Shown: piece after piece, positions 16,131 to 23,865 of the stretch
Layout of the letters: each line of letters begins with the position of its first letter
Numbering within the stretch: position 1 is the first letter of the stretch
Assembly (NCBI RefSeq): GCF_014836885.1
Contig: NZ_JACSPY010000005.1
Coordinates: 124,001-188,000, forward strand
Reading direction: 5' to 3'
DNA: 64,000 bases
From: Brevibacterium gallinarum
GTDB taxonomy: Bacteria > Actinomycetota > Actinomycetes > Actinomycetales > Brevibacteriaceae
Translations under genes and position numbers: made by a program
Notes under the pieces: model-generated
The model's database searches: none
The model's input: the letters and a program-made list of their open reading frames with translations, nothing else
What the model was told of the DNA's origin: nothing

Positions 16131-17243
16131 TCAGTCGTCGAGCAGGCTGCCGACGAGGTCCCGGACGAGCTCGACCCGCCTGGGAATCCACGCCGCCACC
16201 GCATGCTCGCTGTCGGCGTGCGACCCGCCGCCGATTGTGCCGAGCCCATCGAGGGTCGGCACACCGATCCCGGCGGTGAAGTTCCCGTCCGAGCCGCCGC
16301 CCACACCGATCGAGCGCAGCGGCGGGTGCCCGAGCCTGCCGGCGATCCGCTGGGCACGGGCATAGAGGTTCATCGAATGCTTCGTCTCAAACGGCGGCCG
16401 GTTGATGCCCCCGCGCAGCAGCAGCTTCGCACCCGGATGCTTCGGCTTGAGCATGCGCAGCGCGGCATCGACCCGACGCTGCTCCTCAACCTGCACCGCC
16501 CGGGAGTCGATGCCGACCTTCGCGGCCGCCGGCACCGTGTTCGTCGTCGTACCCGAGGTCATGACCGTCGGCACCACGGAGGTACCAGCCGAGCGATCGC
16601 CGATCGTGAGGATATCGAGCACCTGGGCTGAGACCTCGGCGGTGGCATTGATGCCCTTCTCCGGCTCGACACCGGCATGCGAGGCACGGCCGCGCACCTC
16701 GAGCTCATAGATCGCCACACCCTTGCGCGCGATCTTGACCGCCCCATCGGAGCCGCCGGACTCGAACACGAGCGCAGCCTTCGCCCCACGCGCCTCCTCC
16801 TCGATGAGCGACCGGGAGGTGATCGAACCGAGCTCCTCATCACCGGTGATGAGCACTGAGACGCCGTCAAGGCTGCCGCGGCGGGCCAGCAGCTGGCCGA
16901 GGGCGTGGAAGATGATGAGATCCCCGCCCTTCATGTCATCGGCACCCGGACCGCGGATGATCCCGTCGATGAAGGAGAACGGCAGCCGGCGGATCGTACC
17001 CAGCGGCCACACCGTGTCATGGTGGCCGATGAGCACCACCTCACGCGGCCCGGAGCCGAAGCGCCAGAGTGCGTGGGTGGCCTTGTCGATGCGGATGAGC
17101 CGGGCGGCGCTGCCGAGGTGGGAGGCACCGATCTTCGAGACGAGACGGGCGCTGCGGGCGACCGCATCAGGATCCGAGGACGGGGACTCGCATTCGATGA
17201 GCTCCTCGAACTCGCGCAGGAAGCGATCCATATCCACGGCCAC
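16131..17243 (-). CDS. M20 family metallopeptidase, carboxypeptidase G2-like
   Basis: A 370-residue zinc hydrolase. LIGHHDTVWPLG (about residue 75) carries the first metal His and catalytic Asp; RGPGADDMKGG supplies the bridging Asp; ITGDEELGS (about 135) gives the catalytic Glu-Glu pair; GRASHAGVEP marks the dimerisation domain; and GGGSHADSEHA near the C-terminus gives the last metal His. The layout is that of glutamate carboxypeptidase/aminoacylase-type enzymes that cleave a C-terminal amino acid or an N-acyl group; the substrate is unknown. GTG 17243 has GGAGAG 5-6 nt upstream. Convergent with holB. Confidence 0.82.
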   Translation of the reverse strand: MAVDMDRFLREFEELIECESPSSDPDAVARSARLVSKIGASHLGSAARLIRIDKATHALWRFGSGPREVVLIGHHDTVWPLGTIRRLPFSFIDGIIRGPGADDMKGGDLIIFHALGQLLARRGSLDGVSVLITGDEELGSITSRSLIEEEARGAKAALVFESGGSDGAVKIARKGVAIYELEVRGRASHAGVEPEKGINATAEVSAQVLDILTIGDRSAGTSVVPTVMTSGTTTNTVPAAAKVGIDSRAVQVEEQRRVDAALRMLKPKHPGAKLLLRGGINRPPFETKHSMNLYARAQRIAGRLGHPPLRSIGVGGGSDGNFTAGIGVPTLDGLGTIGGGSHADSEHAVAAWIPRRVELVRDLVGSLLDD

Positions 17244-17416
17244 GTTCTCTCCAGGTCCTCTCGTCTCTCGCAGGGGCGATATGCGGCGGCAGGCGGGGCT
17301 GCCGGGCAGCGGTGCGAGCGCTGTGCTGCCAGCTTCACTGTATCGCGCCGGCTGGTGCAGGCGCGGGGATGTCCTTTTGACGCTCGGCTGAGCGAGCCGC
17401 TATCCTTGTCCAGGTT

Positions 17417-17489
17417 GCCTCCTTAGCTCAGTCGGCAGAGCGTCTTACTCGTAATAAGAAGGTCGCCGGTTCGATTCCGGCAGGAGGCT
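17417..17489 (+). tRNA. tRNA-Thr (CGT anticodon)
   Basis: A full cloverleaf can be drawn: acceptor GCCTCCT/AGGAGGC, D arm beginning AGCTCAGTCGG, anticodon stem TCTTA/TAAGA with loop CTCGTAA (anticodon CGT at 17450-17452, reading ACG), and T arm GCCGG-TTCGATT-CCGGC. The discriminator is U. CCA is not encoded. The 73-nt length fits a class I tRNA with a short variable loop. Confidence 0.95.
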
Positions 17490-17501
17490 CTCTTCTTGCC
17501 C

Positions 17502-17542
17502 GGAAACGCGCGGATGTCACCAGATGACATCGGCGCGTTTCC
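17502..17542 (+). terminator. Long hairpin downstream of tRNA-Thr
   Basis: GGAAACGCGC at 17502 pairs with GCGCGTTTCC at 17533; after one mismatch, GATGTCA pairs with TGACATC around a 5-nt loop. The stem is thus 10+7 bp. No T-run follows, so it may be a factor-dependent terminator, an RNA-processing site or a regulatory hairpin. Confidence 0.5.
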
Positions 17543-17549
17543 GCGTCCG

Positions 17550-17575
17550 GGACTCTGCTACTCTCAGCAGAGTCC
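17550..17575 (+). promoter_or_regulatory. Perfect 10-bp hairpin before the sulfur leader peptide
   Basis: GGACTCTGCT and AGCAGAGTCC flank the 6-nt loop ACTCTC. A smaller hairpin (CTCGGC-ACC-GCCGAG, 17591-17605) follows. Both lie between tRNA-Thr and the leader peptide and could be part of an attenuator or a terminator. Confidence 0.4.
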
Positions 17576-17653
17576 GCTGCCTGACGGGCGCTCGGCACCG
17601 CCGAGTGAGCACAACCGAAACAGCACACATCGAATGAAGGGAGAGTCAGCGCG

Positions 17654-17728
17654 ATGTTCCGCCTGCACCTGTTCTCCCGCCGCGTCATCGACCTGATGTA
17701 CGTGTGCACCTCGAGCTGTCGCGCCTGA
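17654..17728 (+). CDS. Cys-containing leader peptide of the sulfur-uptake operon
   Basis: A 24-codon frame with ribosome binding site AAGGGAG about 10 nt upstream. The product is basic at the start (FSRRVIDL) and ends CTSSCRA, with Cys codons at 17705 and 17717. This layout, a short RR-h-IDL core followed by a terminal Cys-Arg, is that of the putative leader peptides that actinobacteria place before sulfate and cysteine genes; cysteine-codon uORFs act as cysteine-responsive attenuators in mycobacteria. The next genes are a YeeE/YedE transporter and a TusA-like protein, which fits. It is too short for standard gene callers. The assignment is inference from pattern and context. Confidence 0.6.
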   Translation: MFRLHLFSRRVIDLMYVCTSSCRA

Positions 17729-18044
17729 TCTCAACCCGCCGCCCCGGCATCAACCTCCGGCCCGGCACCACCAGCGCATGTGTTCCCTGCGTGGAACTTC
17801 CGCGGGGGGAACTTCCCTGCGTGGAATCTCCCTGGGGAACGTTCCTGAGCGGAATTCTCCGGAGCGCCGAGACCTGGAGCCATCGCCGCCTGCGGCCAGC
17901 CGTCGCCCACCCCTGACACCTGCCTGAACCAAGCCCGGTGCCAGGCCACCGCGACGCAACATCCCCCCGTTTCTCACTGCCGTACACCCGCCTGCCCGAT
18001 TCAGGGCCGCGCGGCATGACGGCCATGGATCACAAAGGACTTCC
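17729..18044. other. Leader-to-transporter interval
   Basis: About 316 bp without a credible gene. It contains the 15-bp repeat tract described separately and ends with the ribosome binding site AAAGGAC before ATG 18045. Open frames crossing it on both strands merely reflect the 15-bp periodicity and high GC content. Confidence 0.5.
17782..17864 (+). repeat. 15-bp palindromic repeat tract TTCC-N6-GGAA
   Basis: Three exact units (TTCC at 17783, 17798 and 17813, each with GGAA ten bases on) run at a strict 15-bp period. A degenerate unit follows at about 17828-17839, one with a 5-nt spacer at 17842-17854, and a CTCCGGAG palindrome at 17857-17864. Two units share the core CTGCGTGGAA. Each could fold as a small hairpin, or the array could be a multi-site operator. 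It lies between the leader peptide and the transporter gene. Confidence 0.6.
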
Positions 18045-19091
18045 ATGATCATCACCGGACTTCTCATCGGCCTCGCCCTGGGCTTCGTCTTCCAGCGCGG
18101 TCGCTTCTGCGTCACCGGAGCCTTCCGCGACATCTTCATCGCCGGCAGCACCCGCTGGTTCTCCGCGTTCATCCTGCTCATCGCCGTCCACGCCGTCGGC
18201 CTCATGACGCTGGGCACCCTGGGCATCATCACCTTGGAGACCAGCCCATTCCCATGGCTGGCCTCGATCGTCGGCGGATTCGTCTTCGGGTTCGCCATCA
18301 TCCTCGCCGGCGGCTGCGCCACCGGCACCTACTACCGCTCCGGCGAGGGACTCATCGGAAGCTGGTTCGCCCTCGTCTTCTACGCCCTCTTCTCCGCGAT
18401 CATGAAGGCAGGACCAGCCGCCGGCTTCACCGAATGGATCCGCGGCATCACCCTCGAGCGCGGGTCCCTGCCGGCGACCTTCGGCGTCTCCCCATGGGTG
18501 TTCGCCGTCGTGCTCGCAGCCATCGCCGCAGCACTCGTCGTCCACCACCAGCGCAAGGCCAAGACCCCGCTGGCGGCCCTGCCGCCGCGCAGGACCGGCC
18601 TTGCCCACCTGCTGACCGAGAAGCGCTGGAACCCGTTCGCCACCGCTGCGGTCATCGGCATCATCGCCACGATCGCCTGGCCGCTGTCAGCGGCCACCGG
18701 CCGCAACGCAGGCCTCGGCGTCACCACCCCGTCATCGAACCTCGTGCAGTACCTCACCACCGGTGACGCCGACCTCATCGACTGGGGCGTCATGCTCATC
18801 CTCGGCATCCTCACCGGCTCGTTCATCGCCGCCAAAGCCGCAGGCGAGTTCCGGCTGCGGGTGCCCGACGCACCCACCGTGCTCAAGTCGATCGGCGGCG
18901 GTGCGCTCATGGGCGTCGGTGCAGCGATCGCCGGCGGCTGCACCGTCGGCAACGCGATGGTCGAAACCGCCCAGTTCAGCTACCAGGGATGGGTCTCACT
19001 CATCTTCATGATGCTCGGCACCGGGCTGGCATCCAAGCTCACGATCAGACCAGCCACCGCCTCGGCGCCGGCCGCCCGCGTCAGCGCCTGA
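18045..19091 (+). CDS. YeeE/YedE family (TsuA-type) sulfur-compound transporter
   Basis: A 348-residue polytopic membrane protein with about 9-10 hydrophobic helices. It carries the three family cysteine motifs: GRFC (Cys22), GGCATGTYYRSGEG (Cys91) and GGCTVGNAM (Cys299). In the characterised member TsuA, conserved pore cysteines relay thiosulfate across the membrane; YedE-type members are linked to selenium. The TusA-like gene downstream and the Cys-ending leader upstream both point to uptake of thiosulfate or a related sulfur compound. Residues about 185-215 form a charged cytoplasmic linker between the two halves. Confidence 0.85.
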   Translation: MIITGLLIGLALGFVFQRGRFCVTGAFRDIFIAGSTRWFSAFILLIAVHAVGLMTLGTLGIITLETSPFPWLASIVGGFVFGFAIILAGGCATGTYYRSGEGLIGSWFALVFYALFSAIMKAGPAAGFTEWIRGITLERGSLPATFGVSPWVFAVVLAAIAAALVVHHQRKAKTPLAALPPRRTGLAHLLTEKRWNPFATAAVIGIIATIAWPLSAATGRNAGLGVTTPSSNLVQYLTTGDADLIDWGVMLILGILTGSFIAAKAAGEFRLRVPDAPTVLKSIGGGALMGVGAAIAGGCTVGNAMVETAQFSYQGWVSLIFMMLGTGLASKLTIRPATASAPAARVSA

Positions 19092-19121
19092 TAACCACCA
19101 CACACCGAAAAGGAGACCACC

Positions 19122-19346
19122 ATGCAGCATGTGCTCGAGACCAACGGACTCGTCTGCCCGTTCCCGCTCGTCGAGGCCAAGGACGCGATGAACGGCCTGC
19201 CGGCCGGCGACGAACTCGTCATCAACTTCGACTGCACCCAGGCCACCGAGTCGATCCCGCAGTGGGCGGCCGACAACGGCTACCCGGTCACCCACTTCGA
19301 CCGGACCGGCGAGGCCTCCTGGACCATCACCGTGCAGAAGGCCTGA
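19122..19346 (+). CDS. TusA-like sulfurtransferase
   Basis: A 74-residue protein of the SirA/TusA fold with the signature NGLVCPFPLVEAK; Cys12 of the CPxP motif would carry a persulfide. It starts 30 nt after the transporter stop behind AAGGAGA. Paired YeeE/YedE-TusA genes are common, and the TusA partner is thought to accept sulfur from the imported compound. A second Cys (about residue 37) is not part of the family motif. The operon ends at the strong hairpin just downstream. Confidence 0.85.
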   Translation: MQHVLETNGLVCPFPLVEAKDAMNGLPAGDELVINFDCTQATESIPQWAADNGYPVTHFDRTGEASWTITVQKA

Positions 19347-19366
19347 CCGCCTCGGCAGCGGAACCG

Positions 19367-19399
19367 ACGCTGGGCGCGCGAGAACCGCGCGCCCAGCGT
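19367..19399 (+). terminator. Terminator hairpin after the TusA-like gene
   Basis: ACGCTGGGCGCGCG pairs perfectly with CGCGCGCCCAGCGT (14 bp) around the loop AGAAC. No T-run follows, as is usual in high-GC actinobacteria. Confidence 0.65.
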
Positions 19400-19471
19400 G
19401 CGTCCCGCCTGTCGAACACGCAGTGAGACCCGGTAGGGTACGCAGTGAGGGTTTGAACCGAGGCAGGTGCG

Positions 19472-20359
19472 ATGCAGATCAACGGCGACATCATTGTCGG
19501 AATCGACGGCTCCGAGGCGTCATGCGAAGCCGCAGCGTGGGCGCTGAAGGAATCCCGGCGCTCCGGCCAGCCGCTCAGGCTCGTCTCCGTCGCAGCCGCC
19601 GCCCACCCCAAGTTCGCCGACCTCACCGAAGCCCGGCAGGCCGCCGAGGCCGCACTCGCCGACGTCGGCCAGCGGCTCACCGAGCTCATGGAGGGCCAAG
19701 AGACCCCGGCGGTGTTCACCACCGAACTCCACGACGGCGACCCTGCTGAGGTGATGGCCGAACTGAGCGAGGACGCCGGCCTGCTCGTCATCGGCCACCA
19801 CGGCTCCGACCAGCCGCCCACCGGCCGGATCGGCACCGTCAGCTCCGGACTGCCCGGCCACGCGCTCAGCCCCGTGCTCATCCACCGGGCCGTGCGCGGC
19901 AGCGAATTCGACTCCGTCGACGTGCACCCGCGCGGTGAGGCCGGCGTCGTCATCGGCCTCGACACCTCCGACTACTCCGGTGTCGCCGCCCTCAACGCCG
20001 CAGGCTACGCGGCCGCGACGAACGCGACCCTGCACATCGTCGTCGGCACCGCCCCGCTCGACGGCGACGAGATCGTGCGAGCCCAGACCGAACTCGACAT
20101 GACCTGGCTGCGCTCGCACTTTCCCGGCCTGCGCGTCGATGCCGCCTACCACGACGCCGACCCCGTCGACCTGCTCATCGACCAGTCCCGCGAGGCCGAC
20201 CTGCTCGTCATGGGCAAGCGCGGCATCGGCCGGTTCGCCAGCATGCTCGCCCAGCTCGGCCGCACCACCTCGCAGGTGATGCCGCGCGCCGAATGCTCCC
20301 TGCTCGTCGTGCCCTTCCGCGACGACCCGAAGCTCGAAGACCGCCGCCTGGCCGACTGA
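19472..20359 (+). CDS. Tandem-domain universal stress protein
   Basis: A 295-residue protein with two UspA domains. Domain 1 (about 5-140) opens with IIVGIDGSEAS and has VIGHHGSDQ as a weak ATP-loop equivalent. Domain 2 (about 150-290) opens VVIGLDTSDYS and has the clearer nucleotide-binding loop LVMGKRGIGRFASML followed by SQVMPRAECSLLVVP. Such double-domain proteins bind ATP or act in stress and hypoxia responses in actinobacteria. It stands alone with its own ribosome binding site (GAGGCAGG). The last 15 bases plus stop are repeated 63 bp downstream. Confidence 0.85.
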   Translation: MQINGDIIVGIDGSEASCEAAAWALKESRRSGQPLRLVSVAAAAHPKFADLTEARQAAEAALADVGQRLTELMEGQETPAVFTTELHDGDPAEVMAELSEDAGLLVIGHHGSDQPPTGRIGTVSSGLPGHALSPVLIHRAVRGSEFDSVDVHPRGEAGVVIGLDTSDYSGVAALNAAGYAAATNATLHIVVGTAPLDGDEIVRAQTELDMTWLRSHFPGLRVDAAYHDADPVDLLIDQSREADLLVMGKRGIGRFASMLAQLGRTTSQVMPRAECSLLVVPFRDDPKLEDRRLAD

Positions 20360-20430
20360 ACGGGCTGACTGAACAGGCCGTCTGAACGGGCTGACTGAGC
20401 CGGCTGACGCCTGGCCGACTGAACGGGCTG
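20345..20430 (+). repeat. 23-bp direct repeat spanning the usp stop codon
   Basis: CGCCTGGCCGACTGAACGGG plus CTG occurs at 20345-20367 (covering the last codons and stop of the Usp gene) and identically at 20408-20430. Shorter variants of CTGAACGGGCTGACTGA lie between. The pattern looks like local slippage or duplication in non-coding sequence. Confidence 0.7.
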
Positions 20431-20482
20431 GCTGAGCTTGCTGAACCGGCTGCGATTGCGCGGCACCACGGGCGGTTCCCGG

Positions 20483-20494
20483 TAACCTGATCCC
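20483..20494 (+). promoter_or_regulatory. -10 box of the RNB exonuclease gene
   Basis: TAACCT at 20483-20488 is followed by 6 nt and then ATG 20495. No Shine-Dalgarno sequence is present, so the transcript is probably leaderless. Confidence 0.5.
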
Positions 20495-22015
20495 ATGCTC
20501 AGCCGCCTGCGTCTGCCCAGCTCACTGTCCCCTCGGCGCCGGGAACCGGCCCCCGGCCCACTCGCCGCGCGCCTGCGCGAGGCCTACGCTGCGCTTGCGG
20601 CCGACCTGCCGGCGGAGTACCCGGCAGCCGCACTGGCCGACGCCGAGGCGGCGGTCGCCGAACTCGGCAGCGACCCTTCTGCCGTCGGCCGGGACGGTAT
20701 CGCGGCCGAGCGGGCCGACCTGCGTGAGATCCCGTTCGTCACCATCGACCCCGCCGGTGCCACCGACCTCGACCAGGCGATGCACCTCGAAGCCCTCGAC
20801 GCGGCTGAAGACGGGGCAGCCTTCCGCGTCCGCTACGCGGTCGCCGACGTCGGCCGGTTCATCACCCCTGGCGGGCCGCTGGATGCCGAGACCCACGCCC
20901 GCGGGCAGACGATCTATCTGCCCGACCGGCGCATCCCACTGCACCCGGAGGTCATCTCCGAAGGCGCGGCCTCCCTGCTGCCGGGCGAGGACCGGGCCGC
21001 CTACGTCTTCACCGTCGAACTCGCCGCCGACGGCACGATCCTGAGCCAGGACCTGATGCGCGCGGTCGTGCGCTCCCGCGCGCAGCTCGACTACGACACC
21101 GTCCAAGCCGACGCCGATGCCGGCCGGCCGCTGCCCGAGGCGATGGCCGCGCTGCCGGCGATCGGCGCGGCCCTGCAGGCCGATGAGGTCGCCCGCGGCG
21201 GCATCGACTTGGCGATCCCGGACCAGGAGGTCACCGAGACCAACGGCGACTACACCCTGGCCTACCGGCCCAGGCAGGGCATCGAGGACGACAACGCGCA
21301 GATCAGCCTGCTCGCCGGCCGGGTCGCAGCCGCCCTCATGCTGCGCGCCGGCCACGGGGTGCTGCGCACGATGCCGCGCCCGGATGAGGAGACCATCAGC
21401 GCATTCCTCGCCATCGTCACAGGCCTCGGCTTCGATGCCGCGGCGCCCTACCAGGACGTCATCCGCAGCGTCGGCCACCAGGAGCGCGACCCGCGTGCGC
21501 TCGCCGTCCACTACGCCTCACCCTCGCTGTTCCGGGGTGCCGGCTACACGCTCATCGGCGCGGAGACCGGTGAGGATGAGCTGCTGCAGGCCGCCGTCGG
21601 CGCCCCCTATGCGCACACGACCGCTCCGCTGCGCCGGCTCGTCGACCGCTACGTGCTGCCGATCGCCGAAGCCGCATGCCGGGAGGCCGACGCCCCGGCG
21701 TGGGCGCTCGACGGGCTGACCGAACTGCCCGAGGTGATGAAGGAGACCGGCCGGCTGGCCGGCCAGATCGACAAGCAGGTCATCGAATACACCGAGGCCA
21801 TCCTGCTCGCCGAGCGCACCGGCGAAGTCTTCGACGGGGTCGTCGTCGGCTCGCGGACAACGAAGGACGGCACCGCACTCGTCGAGGTGCACGTGCCCGA
21901 ACCCGCCGTCGTCGTGTGGGCTGCCGGCAGAGCGCCGGTCGGCGAGCCGGTGCGGATCCGGCTGCGCTCAGCTGAACCGGAGACGGGCACGCTGCTCTTC
22001 GACGTCGTCGCCTGA
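20495..22015 (+). CDS. RNB-domain exoribonuclease (RNase II family)
   Basis: A 506-residue protein. The catalytic metal-binding motif is TIDPAGATDLDQAM (about residues 82-95), giving three Asp; the fourth residue of the usual DxDD run is Gln. GIEDDNAQISLLAG and LRRLVDRYVL (about 375) are further RNB landmarks. There is no CSD or complete S1 domain; only about 50 residues of beta-rich sequence follow the RNB core, so this is the short actinobacterial type rather than full RNase R. It would degrade RNA 3' to 5'. Monocistronic by spacing. Confidence 0.85.
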   Translation: MLSRLRLPSSLSPRRREPAPGPLAARLREAYAALAADLPAEYPAAALADAEAAVAELGSDPSAVGRDGIAAERADLREIPFVTIDPAGATDLDQAMHLEALDAAEDGAAFRVRYAVADVGRFITPGGPLDAETHARGQTIYLPDRRIPLHPEVISEGAASLLPGEDRAAYVFTVELAADGTILSQDLMRAVVRSRAQLDYDTVQADADAGRPLPEAMAALPAIGAALQADEVARGGIDLAIPDQEVTETNGDYTLAYRPRQGIEDDNAQISLLAGRVAAALMLRAGHGVLRTMPRPDEETISAFLAIVTGLGFDAAAPYQDVIRSVGHQERDPRALAVHYASPSLFRGAGYTLIGAETGEDELLQAAVGAPYAHTTAPLRRLVDRYVLPIAEAACREADAPAWALDGLTELPEVMKETGRLAGQIDKQVIEYTEAILLAERTGEVFDGVVVGSRTTKDGTALVEVHVPEPAVVVWAAGRAPVGEPVRIRLRSAEPETGTLLFDVVA

Positions 22016-22056
22016 GCCGCAGATCCCACCAGGGCGCAACGATTTCAGTCGCCGGT

Positions 22057-22692
22057 TCAGCCTCGGGCGGGCAGCCCGAGTGAGGCGCGCGCACCGGCGA
22101 GCAGCTGGGCGCGCACGATGTCGCGGTCGATGCGCCGGGCGACATAGGGTGTCGAGTTGATCATGCCGAACACGGCATGGACCCGCACGGTCGCCTCATC
22201 GAGGCTGAGTGCGGGGTCGAGGGCGGTGAGCTGCTCGGCCCACAGGGTCACGTACTGCCGCTGCAGCTGCCGCACCCGGCGGCGGGCCTCATCGGGCAGC
22301 GCGGTGAAGTCACGATCCTGAATCCGGATGAGCTCCGGCTCGCGGAGGGCGAAGTCGACATGGAAGTCGATGAGCCGGCCGATGAGCGCAGCCGCGCCCG
22401 AGGCGCCGGTCGCCTCGGCCAGCAGCTCGCGGCCGCCGGTGTGCAGGTACTCGGAGATCCCGACGAGCAGCTCGATGAGGATCGCTTCCTTCGACGCGAA
22501 GTGCCGGTAGACCGCTGGCCCGGAGATCCCGGCCCCGGTGCCGATGTCCTCGATGCCGACAGCGTGGAAGCCGCGTCGGGCGAACAGCCCCTTGGCCGCC
22601 TGCAGAATCGCCTCGCGGCGCTGCGCCTTCGCAGCCGCGCGGACACCACCGCTGGGGGAGTGGGTGGCAGCCGGGACAGCAGAGGCGTTCAT
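22057..22692 (-). CDS. TetR family regulator
   Basis: A 211-residue repressor. The N-terminal HTH spans about residues 25-70 with ILQAAKGLFARRGFHAVGIEDI and the recognition helix ISGPAVYRHFASKEAIL. The ligand domain has a C-terminal pattern (DFHVDFALREPELIRIQDRD) typical of TetR regulators of acyl-CoA metabolism. Its promoter region shares a sequence with the promoter of the carboxylase operon 1.2 kb away, so autoregulation and control of that operon are likely. Position next to accD1/accA1/fadE19-like genes recalls Rv2506 of M. tuberculosis. Confidence 0.85.
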   Translation of the reverse strand: MNASAVPAATHSPSGGVRAAAKAQRREAILQAAKGLFARRGFHAVGIEDIGTGAGISGPAVYRHFASKEAILIELLVGISEYLHTGGRELLAEATGASGAAALIGRLIDFHVDFALREPELIRIQDRDFTALPDEARRRVRQLQRQYVTLWAEQLTALDPALSLDEATVRVHAVFGMINSTPYVARRIDRDIVRAQLLAGARASLGLPARG

Positions 22693-22707
22693 GGCCGACA
22701 GCCTAGC

Positions 22708-22731
22708 TCAGTGAGTCGCCGCTAACCGAAT
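22708..22731 (-). promoter_or_regulatory. Candidate TetR operator (regulator promoter)
   Basis: On the minus strand GATTCGGTTAGCG, seven variable bases, then TCACTGA. It aligns with the region GACTCGGTTAACG...ACTGA at 23860-23885 before the carboxylase operon. It lies 16-40 nt upstream of the TetR start codon. Confidence 0.45.
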
Positions 22732-22786
22732 CATCTCAGGGCCGCCGGAGCCGATGCCCACAGCGCGGCAGGAGTTCGCGTGCGGA

Positions 22787-23659
22787 TCAGTGTGGGCGCT
22801 TCCAGTTGTGTGCGGTGGGCGGTGAGGCACCCCGGCTGGTGATGCCGGATGCGGCGGAGGGGAGGAAGCGCAGATCTCCCAGCGGCAGGCGCACCTCGGG
22901 GCTCGGATGGGACAGCGAGGCGATCATCTCGCAGGCACGGTCCTGCCTGCGCTTCATGAGGGTGAAGCTCAGCATGACGCCCACTCCGCAGGCGATGAGC
23001 GGAATGGTGACGACGACGATGCTGATGATGCCCCCTATGACCTGCCCGTTGCCGAAGAAGTACAGCGGCGCGAGGACGGCTGGGACGATGCACAGGATGC
23101 CGGCGGCGACGGGGATCCTCCAGTCACCGGGTTGGTATCCGCCGGGGAAGTTCGGCAGGCCGTCAACACCGCGGGCCAGCCGTCCAGGCTGGCTGCTGGC
23201 CCATTCGAGCACTGTTTCGATGACGCTCGCGCGGTATCGGTCAGCTGCCCGCACTTCGATGCCGAGACTGACGGCTGCCGCGATGAGGATGCAGAAGCTG
23301 GCGAGCACCGCCGCCCCCCCGATGGCGCTGCCGGAGCCGGGGGAGCGGTGATCGAGCCAGAACCCGAGCGCGATCACCGCCCAGGACGCGATCCACAGCC
23401 CGATCAGCGTCATCGTCACACGCCTGAGGAGCCGGCAGCGCCGCCAGGCGCGTCCGGCGACAGCAGTGAGCACAGCCTGCAGCTGGCGGGCCTCCGCCGT
23501 GCGCACGGCATCCGGGCTGGGTGCGGCAGCTTCGGCGCGACGCGCCCGCGCCAGCTCGGCGACAGCCCGGCCGCGGTCGGTGAGTCCGAGGGCGCGGGAC
23601 AGCTGGGCGTCGCTGAGCGCGGCGACCATGAGCTGTGCATCGGCGTGGGAGGTGTCCAT
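22787..23659 (-). CDS. Hypothetical membrane protein
   Basis: A 290-residue protein with an Ala/Arg-rich N-terminal cytoplasmic region (1-78) followed by two pairs of membrane helices (about 82-102, 112-135; 188-208, 212-235), with a GYQPGDWRIP loop before the second pair. The tail is basic and Ser/Pro-rich. I do not recognise the family. The ATG follows TAGTGT by 6 nt on the minus strand, consistent with a leaderless message. It is divergent from the carboxylase operon and shows no obvious link to it. Confidence 0.65.
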   Translation of the reverse strand: MDTSHADAQLMVAALSDAQLSRALGLTDRGRAVAELARARRAEAAAPSPDAVRTAEARQLQAVLTAVAGRAWRRCRLLRRVTMTLIGLWIASWAVIALGFWLDHRSPGSGSAIGGAAVLASFCILIAAAVSLGIEVRAADRYRASVIETVLEWASSQPGRLARGVDGLPNFPGGYQPGDWRIPVAAGILCIVPAVLAPLYFFGNGQVIGGIISIVVVTIPLIACGVGVMLSFTLMKRRQDRACEMIASLSHPSPEVRLPLGDLRFLPSAASGITSRGASPPTAHNWKRPH

Positions 23660-23775
23660 GACTTCACACTAAGTCCCGGCCGCCGTGTCAGCCGGTGCGC
23701 GCATGTGGCAGGGCTGCCACAGCCGGGGAGCCGGACCGCCGCAGACGCCAGTCGGCAGCAGGGCCGCCCGACGCC

Positions 23776-23827
23776 AGTGCCGGCCGGCAGCTGTGCTCGC
23801 CGCCAGAAGTGCCGGCCGGCAGCTGTG
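23776..23827 (+). repeat. Two 20-bp direct repeats abutting the carboxylase promoter
   Basis: AGTGCCGGCCGGCAGCTGTG occurs at 23776-23795 and 23808-23827, a 32-bp period, about three helical turns. Each contains the palindrome GCCGGCCGGC. The second copy ends one base before the putative -35 box. A degenerate third copy (CAGTCGGCAGC) lies upstream at about 23750. Confidence 0.6.
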
Positions 23828-23857
23828 TTGTCCCTCACGTGAATCGTTCGCTACCAT
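23828..23857 (+). promoter_or_regulatory. Promoter of the carboxylase operon
   Basis: TTGTCC (23828-23833), 18-bp spacer, TACCAT (23852-23857). The palindromic operator candidate begins 8 bp downstream, where RNA polymerase would start. Confidence 0.55.
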
Positions 23858-23865
23858 AAGACTCG

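Noticed and set aside
17704-17916. Plus-strand 70-codon frame with VELPRGELPCVE pattern
   Set aside because: The five-residue periodicity merely reflects the 15-bp DNA repeat; no ribosome binding site.
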